Positions 18,879 to 27,782 of a stretch of 64,000 nucleotides of DNA are shown piece by piece; within the stretch, counting starts at the first letter, position 1; each line of letters begins with the position of its first letter. Made by a program: the position numbers and the translations under genes. A model generated the notes under the pieces. It searched no databases and was not told where the DNA came from. It saw only the letters and a list, made by a program, of their open reading frames with translations. Origin of the DNA: Castellaniella defragrans (lineage in GTDB: Bacteria; Pseudomonadota; Gammaproteobacteria; Burkholderiales; Burkholderiaceae_B); the NCBI RefSeq assembly GCF_014203015.1, contig NZ_JACHIB010000012.1:1-64000 (forward strand), in the 5' to 3' direction.

Positions 18879-19471
18879 GCGACCGCCCTGCCCGCCGCCG
18901 GGGTCTCGTCCCATTCCCGCTCCTCCTGGGCCGTCGGTCCGGCCAGGCCCGGCGCGGAGGCGGAGGCGGACAGCGGCGCGCGCGACTGCAGCCAGGCCAG
19001 TTCCTCGGCCAGCCAGCGGCGGCGCACCGACACGATCCAGAACGTGATCGAGGCCGTGATCAGGGCCACGATCACGGCGGAGAACGCCACCGACAGGCTG
19101 CCCGACATGGCCGAGAGATCGCCGTCGCCCAGGCCGCGCAGAGCGGGCCCCATCGGGATCATGGTCGCCACCAGGCCCATCATGGGGGCCACGCGGGACA
19201 CGATGCGCGGCACCTCCAGCAGCCGGTGCGCGGCCACGTCCCACTCGTCGCCCTGGGCGGCGGGGTGCGCGGCGGCCCAGCGCAGCAGGTCGAAGCAGCG
19301 CAGGTCGTGCGTCTCGCGGCCCGGCGCGCGGCCGCGCCGCTGCCACCAGCAGACCAGGAAGCCGCCCAGCGCCTGGAGGGCGTAGAGGAACAGCAGGGCG
19401 ATGATCACCAGGGTCGGGATCAGAAAGATCTGGCCGATCTGGTACATCAGGGTTTCAAGCAAGTGGCTCAT
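18875..19471 (-). CDS. MotA/TolQ/ExbB-type proton channel protein
   Basis: This 198-residue inner-membrane protein has three hydrophobic helices (about 12-38, 95-115 and 125-150) with the family core VAPMMGLVATMIPMGPAL and a Thr/Ser-rich third helix (LSVAFSAVIVALITASITFWIV). The length and architecture fit ExbB/TolQ relatives that pair with an ExbD-like subunit to harvest proton motive force. It lies between the CobN-like gene and the DUF2149 gene on the same strand. Probable role: energising a periplasmic or outer-membrane step of haem/metal handling. No tonB gene is seen in the window. Confidence 0.82.
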   Translation of the reverse strand: MSHLLETLMYQIGQIFLIPTLVIIALLFLYALQALGGFLVCWWQRRGRAPGRETHDLRCFDLLRWAAAHPAAQGDEWDVAAHRLLEVPRIVSRVAPMMGLVATMIPMGPALRGLGDGDLSAMSGSLSVAFSAVIVALITASITFWIVSVRRRWLAEELAWLQSRAPLSASASAPGLAGPTAQEEREWDETPAAGRAVA

Positions 19472-19588
19472 GGGTGGGTTTCCTCGAAATGGATGGGGGG
19501 ACGCCGCCTCCGGTGCCTCGGCCGGGAGCGGCGGCCGGCTTCGGCCGGATCCAGCCGGAGCCGGGCGATCCGGGACGCGGGAACACGG

Positions 19589-22500
19589 TTAGGACGGATG
19601 GGCCGGCATGCGGCCCGGGCCCGCGGGCCGGCGCGCCTGGCGCAGCGCCCCGGCGCCCAGGACGGCCAGCAGCAGGGCGGCGAGCGCCAGGCGCGCCAGA
19701 TCCAGGGCGCGGTCGGCGACGGACTGGTCCGCGGCGTCGGGCGTGCGTTCCAGCTTCATGCCCTCGACGCGCTCGGTCGGCGCCTGCGGGGCCTCCTGCG
19801 CGGCGGGCGGGGCCGCCGGCTGCGGGGGCGCCTCGGGCGGCGCGGCGAAGGCGGTGTCGGCCGCCTGGCCGTCGGCCACGTATTCCAGGAACCGGGCGTT
19901 GTCGCTGCGCACGTCGAAACGCGCGGCCAGATCGCGGTAGCGTTCCTTCAGCAATTCGAGCGTCCCCGGCTCGGCCTGCCAGTAGCCCTGGCGCGCCGCC
20001 TCGATCATCCGCTCGATGGTCTGGGCCAGGGCGTGCGGGTTCTCCTTCTCGAACCAGGCCTTCAGGCCCAGGTCGTATTTGTCGCGCACGTAGACGTCGG
20101 CCATCTGCTCCCACTGGTCGTCGCGCACCACCTCGCGCGCCACCGCCGTCCAGCCCCACAGGTTGTTGGTCGCGTCCAGCACCTGCAGCGTGCCGGAATA
20201 GCCTTCGGCCATCAGCCCCTTGATGTAGCCGGGATGGAACTGGCGCGTGGCCAGCTCCTTGGCGAGGAATTGCGCCGCGCCTTCCACCCGCCCCGCGCCG
20301 CCGCCGCGCAGGTTGGAGATGTAGAGCTGCGGCGGCGCGCCGTCCAGGCGCCGCACCGCCAGGCCGATCCCGCCCAGATACTGGAAGGGATCGTCCGTGG
20401 TCAGCATCCCGTAGGTGTTCGAGGACCGCGACAGCACCGCGCCCTCGGTGCCGCGCAGCTGCTCGGCGTAAAGGTTGACGGCGGCGTTGCCCGCCGCGCC
20501 CGCCTGGCCCCAGGTGGCGGCGTCCGGGCCGTAGGCGTACTGCATCTTCGACAGGTACAGGTCGGCGAGCTTGCGGTCGCCTTCTTCCTTGCCCTCCCAG
20601 GTGTCGGTCGCCAGCGCGGCCTCGTCCAGGCCGGTCGCGTACTGCCCGGAAGCCGAGGAAAACAGCCGCGTCTCGGCCGCCGCGCGGGCCGCCGCCTCGG
20701 GCACCCCGCCGGCCTGCAGCTGCGCCTGGATGCGCCCGGTGTTGGCCGCCACGGCGTTGTCGGGTTCGCCGCCGGCCTGGGCGGCCAGCTGCACGGCGCG
20801 CGCGAGCTGCTTCATGGCGTTGGGGAAATGATCCCGGTACAGGCCGGTGGCCGACAGCACCACGTCCACGCGCGGGCGGCCCAGGGTCTCGCGCGGCACC
20901 AGCCGCACGTCGGTGACACGCCCGCCCTTGTCCCAGACCGGCTCCACGCCCATCAGCCACAGGGCCTGGGCTTCCAGCAGGCCCTGGTGGCGCATGGTCT
21001 CCACCGACCACAGCGAGAAGGTGATCTTCTTCGGCGCCGCGCCGGTCTGCTGCCGGTGGGCCGCGATCAGGTTCTCGGCGGCCTCCTTGCCGGCCTCCCA
21101 GGCCTGCGGCGTGGGCACACGCGAGGGATCGAAGCCGTACAGATTGCGGCCCGTGGGATAGGCCTCCGGATTCTTGATCGGATCGCCGCCGTAGGAAGTG
21201 GACACGTAGCGCCCGGCCAGCGCGGCCAGCAGCCCCGGCAGCTCGCCCTGGGCGCCGATGGCCTCGTACCAGGCGCGCCCCTGCTCCAGCTGGGCGCGCA
21301 GCTCGGGCGAGGCGTCCTCCGGCATCCGCCCTTCCACCAGCGCGGCGCGCAGCAGCGCGTAGGGCGCCGATTGCGCCAGTTTTTCGTAATCGACGGCCAG
21401 CGCCTCGTCCAGGTCCTTGGGCGCCGCGCCGGCCCGGGCCGCGGCGGCGTCCCAGAACGGCTGGCCCAGCATCATCAGGACCGTGGACAGGCGGTGGGCC
21501 TCCTGGGGCGCGCGGCCCAGCGCGTGCAGGCCCAGCGGCTGCGCGGTCCGCGCCAGTTCGTGCAGGTGCGCGTGCAGGGCGTCGAGGAAGGCCGGGAATT
21601 CCCGCTCCACCCGGTCCCCGGTCCAGCCCATGTCGCGCTCGATGTGCGCCTGGCGCACCTTCCCGATCAGGTCGGCGCGGATCCGCTCGCGCACGGCGCC
21701 CTCGTCCTGGTTCAGCCACTGGTGCAGCAGGTCGTGCATGGCCGTCAGCTCGTCGTGCATGCCGGCCGGCCGGAACGGTGGCGTCTGGTGGCTGACGATG
21801 ACCGCGCGGCCGCGCCGGCGGGCGTGCAGGGCCTCGCCGATGTTGTCGGCGATGTAGGGATACACCACCGGCACGTCGCCCAGCGTCAGCATCGGATAGT
21901 CCTCCGTCGCCGACAGGCCGCGTTCCTTGCCGGGCAGCCATTCCTGCGAGCCGTGCGTGCCGAAATGCACGAAGGCGTCGCTCGCCTGGCGGGTCCGCGC
22001 CCACAGGTAGGCGGCCAGGTAGAAATGCGAAGGCAGGGACGTCGTGGAGTGGTAGAGCTCCCGTTCCCGGTCGCTGGAGCGCTCGCCGCGCGGCGGCTGC
22101 GGCAGGACCGCGACCTTGCCCAGCATCAGGCGGGGCACCACGAAGTAGGCCGTGCCGCCCTCGCGCAGCACCATGCCGGAAGACTCCGGCGGCCCCCATT
22201 GCGCATCCAGCGCCGCGCGCACCGCCGGCGGCAGCGTCTCCAGCCAGGCGCGATAGTCGGCCAGGGGCAGCCGCTCGGCCAGGCCGTCGGCCAGCAGGCC
22301 TTCCAGCCGGCCTTCGCGGTAGTAGGGCTCCAGCAGGGGCTGCAGTTGGGGCAGCAGCGCCTCCTGGGCGGGCGCCGAGGTGTCGTAGCCCGCGTCCTTC
22401 AGTGCCGCCAGCGTGGCCGACAGGCTTTCGGGCACGTTCAGAAACGAGGCCGACAGGTTCTTTTCCCCCGCGGGGTAGTTCCAGAAGAACACCGTCAGGC

Positions 22501-23602
22501 GCTTGTCGGCGTTCGGCATGCGCCGCAGCGCCGCCAGCCGCAGGGCCTTGCCCACCACGGTGTCGAGCTGCGCCTCGATGGGCACGAGCTGCTGCTCGGC
22601 CTCGTCCATGGCCGAGGCCACCTGGATGTCGGTGATCCCCGCGTATTCCGCCTGGGACAGGTAGAACGGCACGTCGATGAGCGCCACGCCCTGCGGATCG
22701 GCGCGCCACTTGGCCTCGCCGCCCTGGCGGTAGGGCATCGCCTGGATCACGGGGATTCCCAGCGTCTCGAAGGCGCGGCGCGGCGCGTTGGGCTCCAGCA
22801 TGATGCGCGTGCTGATCGCCGTGTCCGCCAGCGCCCGCCCCTGGTCGCTCAGCAGCCGCTCGATCACCCCGTCGTCGGTCACCGGATGGTAGTAGGCCAT
22901 GGGGATCGCGCCGCGCGACTCGACCCGCCGGATCAGCGCGTCGATCAGCCGGGTCTGCAGCGACGAGACGGCCTGCTCGTGGAAGGCGATGGCCACGACC
23001 GGCGGCCGGCGCGCCGGATCGTGGATCTGCGCGTCGCTCAGCCCCTTCCAGCGCAGGTAGGCGAGCGGATCGGTGAAGAAGGGATCCGGCGCGTCAGGGT
23101 GGTACAGCGCGGCGGTGGGGAAGACGACCGGGTCGGCGATGCCGTCGGTCGGCCGGCCCGCCAGCCAGGCGGCCACCGTGGCGAAGAAATGATCGAAATT
23201 CGCCCGCCCGCCGTTGGAGTAGTACACGGCCAGCCGCCGGGCCAGCGGCGCCGGCATGTTGAGCGAGTCGGGCCGCTGGTCCCACAGCCAGGCGATGGGC
23301 AGCCGCGCGCCCGGCAGCGCGCCCGCCAGCCGGCCGCGCATGGCGTCCTGCAGGTAGGTGTCGATGAAGACCGCGTCGTAGTCCTTGAACAGGCCCTCGT
23401 CCGCGCCCTCGGGGATGTCCTTCATGAAGCGCGACTCGACGGTCACGCCGTGCGGCCGCGCGATTTCCGCCAGCGTGCGGAATTTCCCCGGCGCGACGTT
23501 GCCCGTCGCCAGGAACAGGACGGACGCGGCCTGGGCGGAGCCCGCTGCCCACAGCAGGCTCAGGCACAGCCAACCCCACACGCTCCACAGCCTGCATCTC
23601 AC
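19589..23602 (-). CDS. Exported CobN-like chelatase large subunit (HmuS-like)
   Basis: This 1337-residue protein has the CobN/BchH fold signatures HFGTHGSQEWLPGKE, IKNPEAYPTGRNLYGFDPS and YGMLTTDDPFQYLGG. Unlike cytoplasmic CobN of cobalamin synthesis, it begins with a Sec signal (LCLSLLWAAGSAQAAS, cleavage near residue 26). It ends with a hydrophobic helix (ALAALLLAVLGAGAL) followed by a basic tail, so it should face the periplasm tethered to the inner membrane. No cobS, cobT or other cobalamin gene is near. The downstream ExbB-like and DUF2149 genes and the Fur box 43 bases upstream point to iron. Relatives in this arrangement (hmuS of Bacteroidota) act on haem. Release of iron from haem, or metal insertion, is inferred, not shown. 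Confidence 0.82.
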   Translation of the reverse strand: MRCRLWSVWGWLCLSLLWAAGSAQAASVLFLATGNVAPGKFRTLAEIARPHGVTVESRFMKDIPEGADEGLFKDYDAVFIDTYLQDAMRGRLAGALPGARLPIAWLWDQRPDSLNMPAPLARRLAVYYSNGGRANFDHFFATVAAWLAGRPTDGIADPVVFPTAALYHPDAPDPFFTDPLAYLRWKGLSDAQIHDPARRPPVVAIAFHEQAVSSLQTRLIDALIRRVESRGAIPMAYYHPVTDDGVIERLLSDQGRALADTAISTRIMLEPNAPRRAFETLGIPVIQAMPYRQGGEAKWRADPQGVALIDVPFYLSQAEYAGITDIQVASAMDEAEQQLVPIEAQLDTVVGKALRLAALRRMPNADKRLTVFFWNYPAGEKNLSASFLNVPESLSATLAALKDAGYDTSAPAQEALLPQLQPLLEPYYREGRLEGLLADGLAERLPLADYRAWLETLPPAVRAALDAQWGPPESSGMVLREGGTAYFVVPRLMLGKVAVLPQPPRGERSSDRERELYHSTTSLPSHFYLAAYLWARTRQASDAFVHFGTHGSQEWLPGKERGLSATEDYPMLTLGDVPVVYPYIADNIGEALHARRRGRAVIVSHQTPPFRPAGMHDELTAMHDLLHQWLNQDEGAVRERIRADLIGKVRQAHIERDMGWTGDRVEREFPAFLDALHAHLHELARTAQPLGLHALGRAPQEAHRLSTVLMMLGQPFWDAAAARAGAAPKDLDEALAVDYEKLAQSAPYALLRAALVEGRMPEDASPELRAQLEQGRAWYEAIGAQGELPGLLAALAGRYVSTSYGGDPIKNPEAYPTGRNLYGFDPSRVPTPQAWEAGKEAAENLIAAHRQQTGAAPKKITFSLWSVETMRHQGLLEAQALWLMGVEPVWDKGGRVTDVRLVPRETLGRPRVDVVLSATGLYRDHFPNAMKQLARAVQLAAQAGGEPDNAVAANTGRIQAQLQAGGVPEAAARAAAETRLFSSASGQYATGLDEAALATDTWEGKEEGDRKLADLYLSKMQYAYGPDAATWGQAGAAGNAAVNLYAEQLRGTEGAVLSRSSNTYGMLTTDDPFQYLGGIGLAVRRLDGAPPQLYISNLRGGGAGRVEGAAQFLAKELATRQFHPGYIKGLMAEGYSGTLQVLDATNNLWGWTAVAREVVRDDQWEQMADVYVRDKYDLGLKAWFEKENPHALAQTIERMIEAARQGYWQAEPGTLELLKERYRDLAARFDVRSDNARFLEYVADGQAADTAFAAPPEAPPQPAAPPAAQEAPQAPTERVEGMKLERTPDAADQSVADRALDLARLALAALLLAVLGAGALRQARRPAGPGRMPAHPS

Positions 23603-23644
23603 GGGATTTTCCTCCTCCGGATCGGATCAGCGGAGGATTCTATT

Positions 23645-23663
23645 ATTAATGAGAACCATTATC
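23645..23663 (-). promoter_or_regulatory. Fur box for the CobN-like operon
   Basis: ATTAATGAGAACCATTATC matches 15 of 19 positions of the Fur consensus GATAATGATAATCATTATC. It ends 43 bases upstream of the CobN-like start, an AT-rich island in a GC-rich region. It indicates repression when iron is plentiful. Confidence 0.75.
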
Positions 23664-23775
23664 AATCAATATTTCGGCAATCGGCAAGGGGCGGACATCC
23701 GGGCGAACATCCGGGATTGTCCGGACGCAAAGGACCGCCGGAACGCCGCGCGCGGGGCTTGCCATCCCAAATAAA

Positions 23776-23794
23776 AAGGATGATAATAATTCGC
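23776..23794 (+). promoter_or_regulatory. Fur box at the bfd start
   Basis: The window around GATGATAATAATTCG matches about 13 of 19 Fur consensus positions and directly abuts the bfd start codon. Binding here would block promoter clearance or translation-proximal transcription of bfd. It is the second Fur-like site in the 192-base divergent region. Confidence 0.6.
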
Positions 23795-24046
23795 ATGTAT
23801 ATTTGTGTATGCAACGCGATCAGCGAGCGCCAGGTCCAGGACGCCATCGCACAAGGCGCGTCGGATCTGGGCGATCTCCAGGCCCAGCTGGGCGTGGCGA
23901 CCTGCTGCGGCCATTGCGCCGAGACCGCGACGGAATATCTGCCCGGCGGCCGCTACGCGGCCGACGTGGGCCCCGCCGCGGCCGGGCTGATCGGGCAGGT
24001 CGAAGTCACCGTCCTGTCGCGCACCGCCGTCCGCCGCGTCGCCTGA
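23795..24046 (+). CDS. bfd: Bacterioferritin-associated ferredoxin
   Basis: This 83-residue [2Fe-2S] protein delivers electrons to bacterioferritin to release stored iron when cells are starved. The ligand cysteines are visible as C4-x-C6 in MYICVCNAIS and C38-x-x-C41 in ATCCGHC. The start MYICVC was chosen because Bfd proteins begin there. An in-frame ATG at 23780 would add MIIIR and lies inside the Fur box. The AAGGA ribosome site is rather far from 23795 (about 14 bases). bfr follows 126 bases downstream on the same strand. The C-terminal about 30 residues (AADVGPAAAG onward) extend past the usual 64-residue Bfd. Confidence 0.88.
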   Translation: MYICVCNAISERQVQDAIAQGASDLGDLQAQLGVATCCGHCAETATEYLPGGRYAADVGPAAAGLIGQVEVTVLSRTAVRRVA

Positions 24047-24172
24047 AGCCGTCCCTCTCCGGACCGCGCCGTCCTTTCCCGCCCCCGGTTTCCCGGGCGC
24101 GCGGGTCGTGCTAGCCTTGTCATTTCGACCTGTCCGATTCCGGCCGGGCCGCGCACCAAGGAGGCACAGGCC

Positions 24173-24637
24173 ATGAAAGGCGACAAAACCGTCATCCGCT
24201 ATCTGAACCAGCAGCTGAAAAACGAGCTTTCGGCCATCAACCAGTATTTCCTGCACGCGCGCATGCTGCGCCACTGGGGCTTCGAGGCGCTGGGCGAACA
24301 CGAATACAAGGAATCCATCGGCGAGATGAAGCACGCCGACCTGCTGATCGAACGCATCTTCATGCTCGAAGGCCTGCCCAATCTGCAGGACCTGCACAAG
24401 CTGCTGGTGGGCGAGAACGTGCCCGAGATCCTGGCCTGCGACCTGAAACTCGAAACCGCCGCCCAGGCCACGGTCAAGGAAGCCATGGCCTACTGTGAAT
24501 CCGTGCAGGACTTCGCCTCGCGGGACCTGTTCCTGACCATCCTGAACGACACCGAGGAACACATCGACTGGCTGGAGACGCAGATCGGCCTGGTCGAGCA
24601 GCTCGGCCTGCAGAACTACCTGCAATCGCAGATGTGA
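24173..24637 (+). CDS. bfr: Bacterioferritin
   Basis: This 154-residue protein should form the 24-mer iron-storage shell with haem at subunit interfaces. Ferroxidase-centre residues are at the expected places: Glu18, Glu51, His54, Glu94 and the TEEHIDW segment with His130. The haem axial Met52 is present ([10 protein letters not shown]), so this is a haem-binding subunit. An AAGGAGG ribosome site precedes the ATG. It pairs functionally with bfd just upstream, though the 126-base gap lets it have its own promoter. Confidence 0.96.
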   Translation: MKGDKTVIRYLNQQLKNELSAINQYFLHARMLRHWGFEALGEHEYKESIGEMKHADLLIERIFMLEGLPNLQDLHKLLVGENVPEILACDLKLETAAQATVKEAMAYCESVQDFASRDLFLTILNDTEEHIDWLETQIGLVEQLGLQNYLQSQM

Positions 24638-24697
24638 TGGTCACGGCGGCCCCATGGGGCCGCTGCGGGGCGGGTCCGGGCCGCGCCCCGGCTGCGT

Positions 24698-25327
24698 TCA
24701 GAAACCCGATTTCTTCGCCGGGCAGTCGGCGACGCGGCCCCAGGCGTCGTGGGGCTCGCAGTATTTGTTGCGCGCCGCCCAGGCGCACGAAGGCCGCGAA
24801 AAGAAGCCCAGCGCCTCGCAGGCCTTGAGTTCGGCCTGGAAGGCGGCCTGCCACTGGCCGTCGGCCGCGGCGGCCTGGGCCGGCGGCGGAGGCGGCGGCG
24901 TGGTGACGTCGATGGGCTGCACCACCTGGCTGGCGCCCAGGCCGCCGAACTGCGCGATGCCCTGCAGGCCGTCGCCCAGCTGGTTCTGGGAGGCCAGGGC
25001 GATGGCCTCGTCCATGGAAATCGTGGTGGTCGCCAGGGCGATCGGCCGGCCGTCGTCCATCAGGGAGTCCGGCTGCACCTTCCAGTCGACGGGCGGCGCC
25101 AGTTCGGGCACCCCCAGGCGGCCGTCGGGCAGCACCTGCGGGGCGGAGGCGACGTAGGGCTTGCCGTTGGCGTCCAGCACGGCGGTCTGGTCCAGCTCGG
25201 GATGCGGCTTGGGAATCTGGATCTGGGCCGGTCCGTGAGCGATCAGCCAGTCGCCCAGCTGCAGGCCGCCCCAGGCGGACGCGCCCGCAGCCAGCAGCAG
25301 AAAAGCGAAAATCAGACGCCAGGACAT
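24698..25327 (-). CDS. Conserved hypothetical exported protein with Cys-rich C-terminus
   Basis: Not recognised. This 209-residue protein begins with a hydrophobic signal or anchor (LIFAFLLLAAGASAWGG). A middle region is rich in Pro/Asp with a PPPPPP stretch near residue 145. The C-terminal domain has four cysteines spaced C-11-C-8-C-13-C (CEALGFF to CPAKK), probably paired as disulfides in the periplasm. The fairly conserved look of the C-terminal block, with Trp and Tyr between the cysteines, suggests a small folded domain. The gene stands alone, convergent to bfr, with a modest ribosome site (GAGGCGAT). Confidence 0.6.
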   Translation of the reverse strand: MSWRLIFAFLLLAAGASAWGGLQLGDWLIAHGPAQIQIPKPHPELDQTAVLDANGKPYVASAPQVLPDGRLGVPELAPPVDWKVQPDSLMDDGRPIALATTTISMDEAIALASQNQLGDGLQGIAQFGGLGASQVVQPIDVTTPPPPPPAQAAAADGQWQAAFQAELKACEALGFFSRPSCAWAARNKYCEPHDAWGRVADCPAKKSGF

Positions 25328-25468
25328 GGACGGATCGCCTCGTCGATCAATGCGATTTCTGCATTGTATAGGATGCGATCGGAGTGGCCGGGGGCCCCTC
25401 GCGTCCCCGCCGGGGACCGCGCCCCCTGGAGGCGCCGTCCTCCCCGGAGCGTCCCGGCGGCGGGAAGG

Positions 25469-27067
25469 CTATGCAAAAACCCGCCCCGCATGCTCGCGCA
25501 TGGTGTGGAATTCGATGTCCGGATAGCGCTCCTGCGCGACCCGCAGCTGGGCGGGCGAGCTGGCCAGGAAGGCGACCGCGTCCACCACGTCGTGGGCGAT
25601 GTTGGCGGCGTTGGCGTCCATGAATTTCTTCAGCGCCTTGGGATCGGGGCTGGTGATCCAGCGCGCCAGGCTGTAGCGCGAGGGCATCAGGCGGGCGTCC
25701 ACGCCGTATTCGGTCTTCAGGCGGTGGGCGACCACCTCGAACTGGAGCTGGCCCACCGCCCCCAGCAGCAGCGCGCCGCCGGCGGCCTCGGGGCGGAACA
25801 CCTGGATGGCGCCTTCCTCGCCCAGCTGCGTCAGGCCGGTGCGCAGCTGCTTGGTGCGCAGGGGATCCTTGACCTCGACCGCCTGGAACAGTTCCGGCGC
25901 GAAGAACGGCAGGCCCGTGAAGGTCAGCGATTCGCCTTCGGTCAGCACGTCGCCCAGCTGCAGGATGCCGTGGTTGGGGATGCCGATGATGTCCCCGGCG
26001 TAGGCTTCCTCGACGATCTCGCGCCGCTGCGACAGGAAGGACACGACGTTGTTGGGGCGGATTTCCTTGCCGTTGCGGGCGACCTTCAGGCGCATGCCGC
26101 GCTCGAACTTGCCCGAACTGACGCGCACGAAGGCCACGCGGTCGCGGTGCGCCGGGTCCATGTTGGCCTGGACCTTGAACACCACGCCGGTGAACTTGGG
26201 CTCGGCCGGCAGCACGCTGCGCTCCAGCGCGGCGCGCGGACCGGGCGCGGGCGCCAGTTCCACCAGGGCGTCCAGGACCTCGCGCACGCCGAAGTTGTTG
26301 ATCGCCGAACCGAAGAACACGGGCGTCTGGCGGCCCGCCAGGAAGGCTTCGGGGTCGAAGGCCGGCATGGCGCCGGTGATCAGCTCGATTTCCTCGGCGG
26401 CCTTGGCGTGGGCGTCGCCGAAGCGCGCCGCCAGTTCCGGATTGTCCAGCCCTTCGATGGTCTCGTCGTCGTCGCGGTGGCGCTCCGAGCCCGGGCGGAA
26501 GACCCGCATCCGGTCGTGGCGCAGGTCGAACACCCCGCCGAAGTGGCGCCCCATGCCCACCGGCCAGGAAAACGGGATCGCGTCCATGCCCAGGTGGCCC
26601 TCGATCTCGGAGAGCAGGTCCAGCGGCTCGCGCACCTCGCGGTCGAGCTTGTTGATGAAGGTGATGATGGGCGTGTTGCGCGCGCGGCAGACCTGCAGCA
26701 GGCGGATGGTCTGGGGCTCGACGCCGTTGGCCGCGTCGATCACCATCAGCGCGGCGTCCACGGCGGTCAGCACCCGGTAGGTGTCTTCCGAGAAGTCCTG
26801 GTGGCCCGGGGTGTCCAGCAGGTTGATGACGCAGTCGCGGTATTCCATCTGCATCACCGAGGACGCCACAGAAATGCCGCGCTGCTTTTCGATCTCCATC
26901 CAGTCGGACGCCGCATGGCGGCTGGCCTTGCGTGCCTTGACGCTGCCGGCGATCTGGATGGCGCCCGCGAACAGCAGCAGCTTTTCGGTCAGGGTCGTCT
27001 TCCCGGCGTCGGGGTGGGAAATGATGGCGAAAGTGCGTCGGCGGGCGACTTCTTCGGTCAGGCTCAT
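25469..27067 (-). CDS. prfC: Peptide chain release factor 3
   Basis: This 532-residue translational GTPase recycles RF1/RF2 from the ribosome after termination. GTPase motifs are visible: G1 SHPDAGKTTLTEK near residue 18, G3 DTPGHQDFSEDTYR near 90, and G4 NKLDRE near 143. The RF3-specific C-terminal segment includes ARWITSPDPKALKKF. Length is standard (about 530). It is followed by a separate downstream unit with hairpin-poor spacing. Confidence 0.97.
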   Translation of the reverse strand: MSLTEEVARRRTFAIISHPDAGKTTLTEKLLLFAGAIQIAGSVKARKASRHAASDWMEIEKQRGISVASSVMQMEYRDCVINLLDTPGHQDFSEDTYRVLTAVDAALMVIDAANGVEPQTIRLLQVCRARNTPIITFINKLDREVREPLDLLSEIEGHLGMDAIPFSWPVGMGRHFGGVFDLRHDRMRVFRPGSERHRDDDETIEGLDNPELAARFGDAHAKAAEEIELITGAMPAFDPEAFLAGRQTPVFFGSAINNFGVREVLDALVELAPAPGPRAALERSVLPAEPKFTGVVFKVQANMDPAHRDRVAFVRVSSGKFERGMRLKVARNGKEIRPNNVVSFLSQRREIVEEAYAGDIIGIPNHGILQLGDVLTEGESLTFTGLPFFAPELFQAVEVKDPLRTKQLRTGLTQLGEEGAIQVFRPEAAGGALLLGAVGQLQFEVVAHRLKTEYGVDARLMPSRYSLARWITSPDPKALKKFMDANAANIAHDVVDAVAFLASSPAQLRVAQERYPDIEFHTMREHAGRVFA

Positions 27068-27103
27068 GGAAAGTTCGGGTGGGGCTTCGGTGCGTGAAGC
27101 ACT

Positions 27104-27736
27104 TCAGTGCTTGTGGCTGAAGGAGGCCAGGACGGTGCCGGCCAGGATGAACATCGAACCGAACCCTCGGTTCAGCCAGCGGATGTGGCCCGGCTTGCGC
27201 AGCATCCGGAGGATCCGCGAAGCCAGCGAAGTATAGCAACTCATGGCCACCAGGTCGGTGAAGCACAGCGTGGCGCCGATCAGGAAATACTGCAGCGGCA
27301 GCGGCCGGCCCAGGTCCAGGAACTGCGGCACCACGGCCAGCAGGAACATGGTGCCCTTGGGGTTGGTGATGTTCACCAGGTAGCCGCGCAGGATCTGGTC
27401 GCGCACCGGGTGCGCGCTTTTGGGCGGGCGCGCCTCGACCGCCACCGGCGCCGCGTCGGTGCGGAACTGCCGCACCCCCAGGTACACCAGGTAGACGGCG
27501 CCGATCCACTTGACGACCGTGAAGGCCAGCTCGGACGTGGCCAGCAGGGCGCCCACGCCCAGCGCCACGATGACCAGCTGGCAGACGATGCCGGCCTGCA
27601 GGCCGAAGATGGTCCAGGCGCCGTGGCGGAAACCGTACTTCAGCCCCGAGGCCATGGCGCAGATGGCGCCGGGGCCGGGCGAGAACGAAATCGCCCAGGC
27701 TGCCGCGAAGAAAGCCAACCAGGTGGACAGGGCCAT
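27104..27736 (-). CDS. LysE/RhtB-family amino-acid exporter
   Basis: This 210-residue inner-membrane protein has about six hydrophobic helices and the N-terminal family signature FSPGPGAICAMASGLKYGFRHG. It also has NITNPKGTMFLLAVVPQFL in the middle. RhtB relatives export homoserine, threonine, leucine or other amino acids. The specific substrate is not readable. It is on the same strand as prfC, 36 bases upstream of its start. Confidence 0.88.
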   Translation of the reverse strand: MALSTWLAFFAAAWAISFSPGPGAICAMASGLKYGFRHGAWTIFGLQAGIVCQLVIVALGVGALLATSELAFTVVKWIGAVYLVYLGVRQFRTDAAPVAVEARPPKSAHPVRDQILRGYLVNITNPKGTMFLLAVVPQFLDLGRPLPLQYFLIGATLCFTDLVAMSCYTSLASRILRMLRKPGHIRWLNRGFGSMFILAGTVLASFSHKH

Positions 27737-27782
27737 GCGGGGTCTCCAGTGCTTCGGTGCGCCGGTGCGCCGGCGGCCCGGA

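Noticed and set aside
19589-23602. CobN as part of cobalamin biosynthesis
   Set aside because: No cobS, cobT or other cob genes, no visible cobalamin riboswitch upstream, a signal peptide plus C-terminal membrane helix, and Fur-box control all argue for an iron/haem role.
19226-24046. A 1606-codon plus-strand frame ending in bfd
   Set aside because: Everything before 23795 is antisense to the CobN-like and ExbB-like genes and low in complexity. Only the last 83 codons (bfd) are real.
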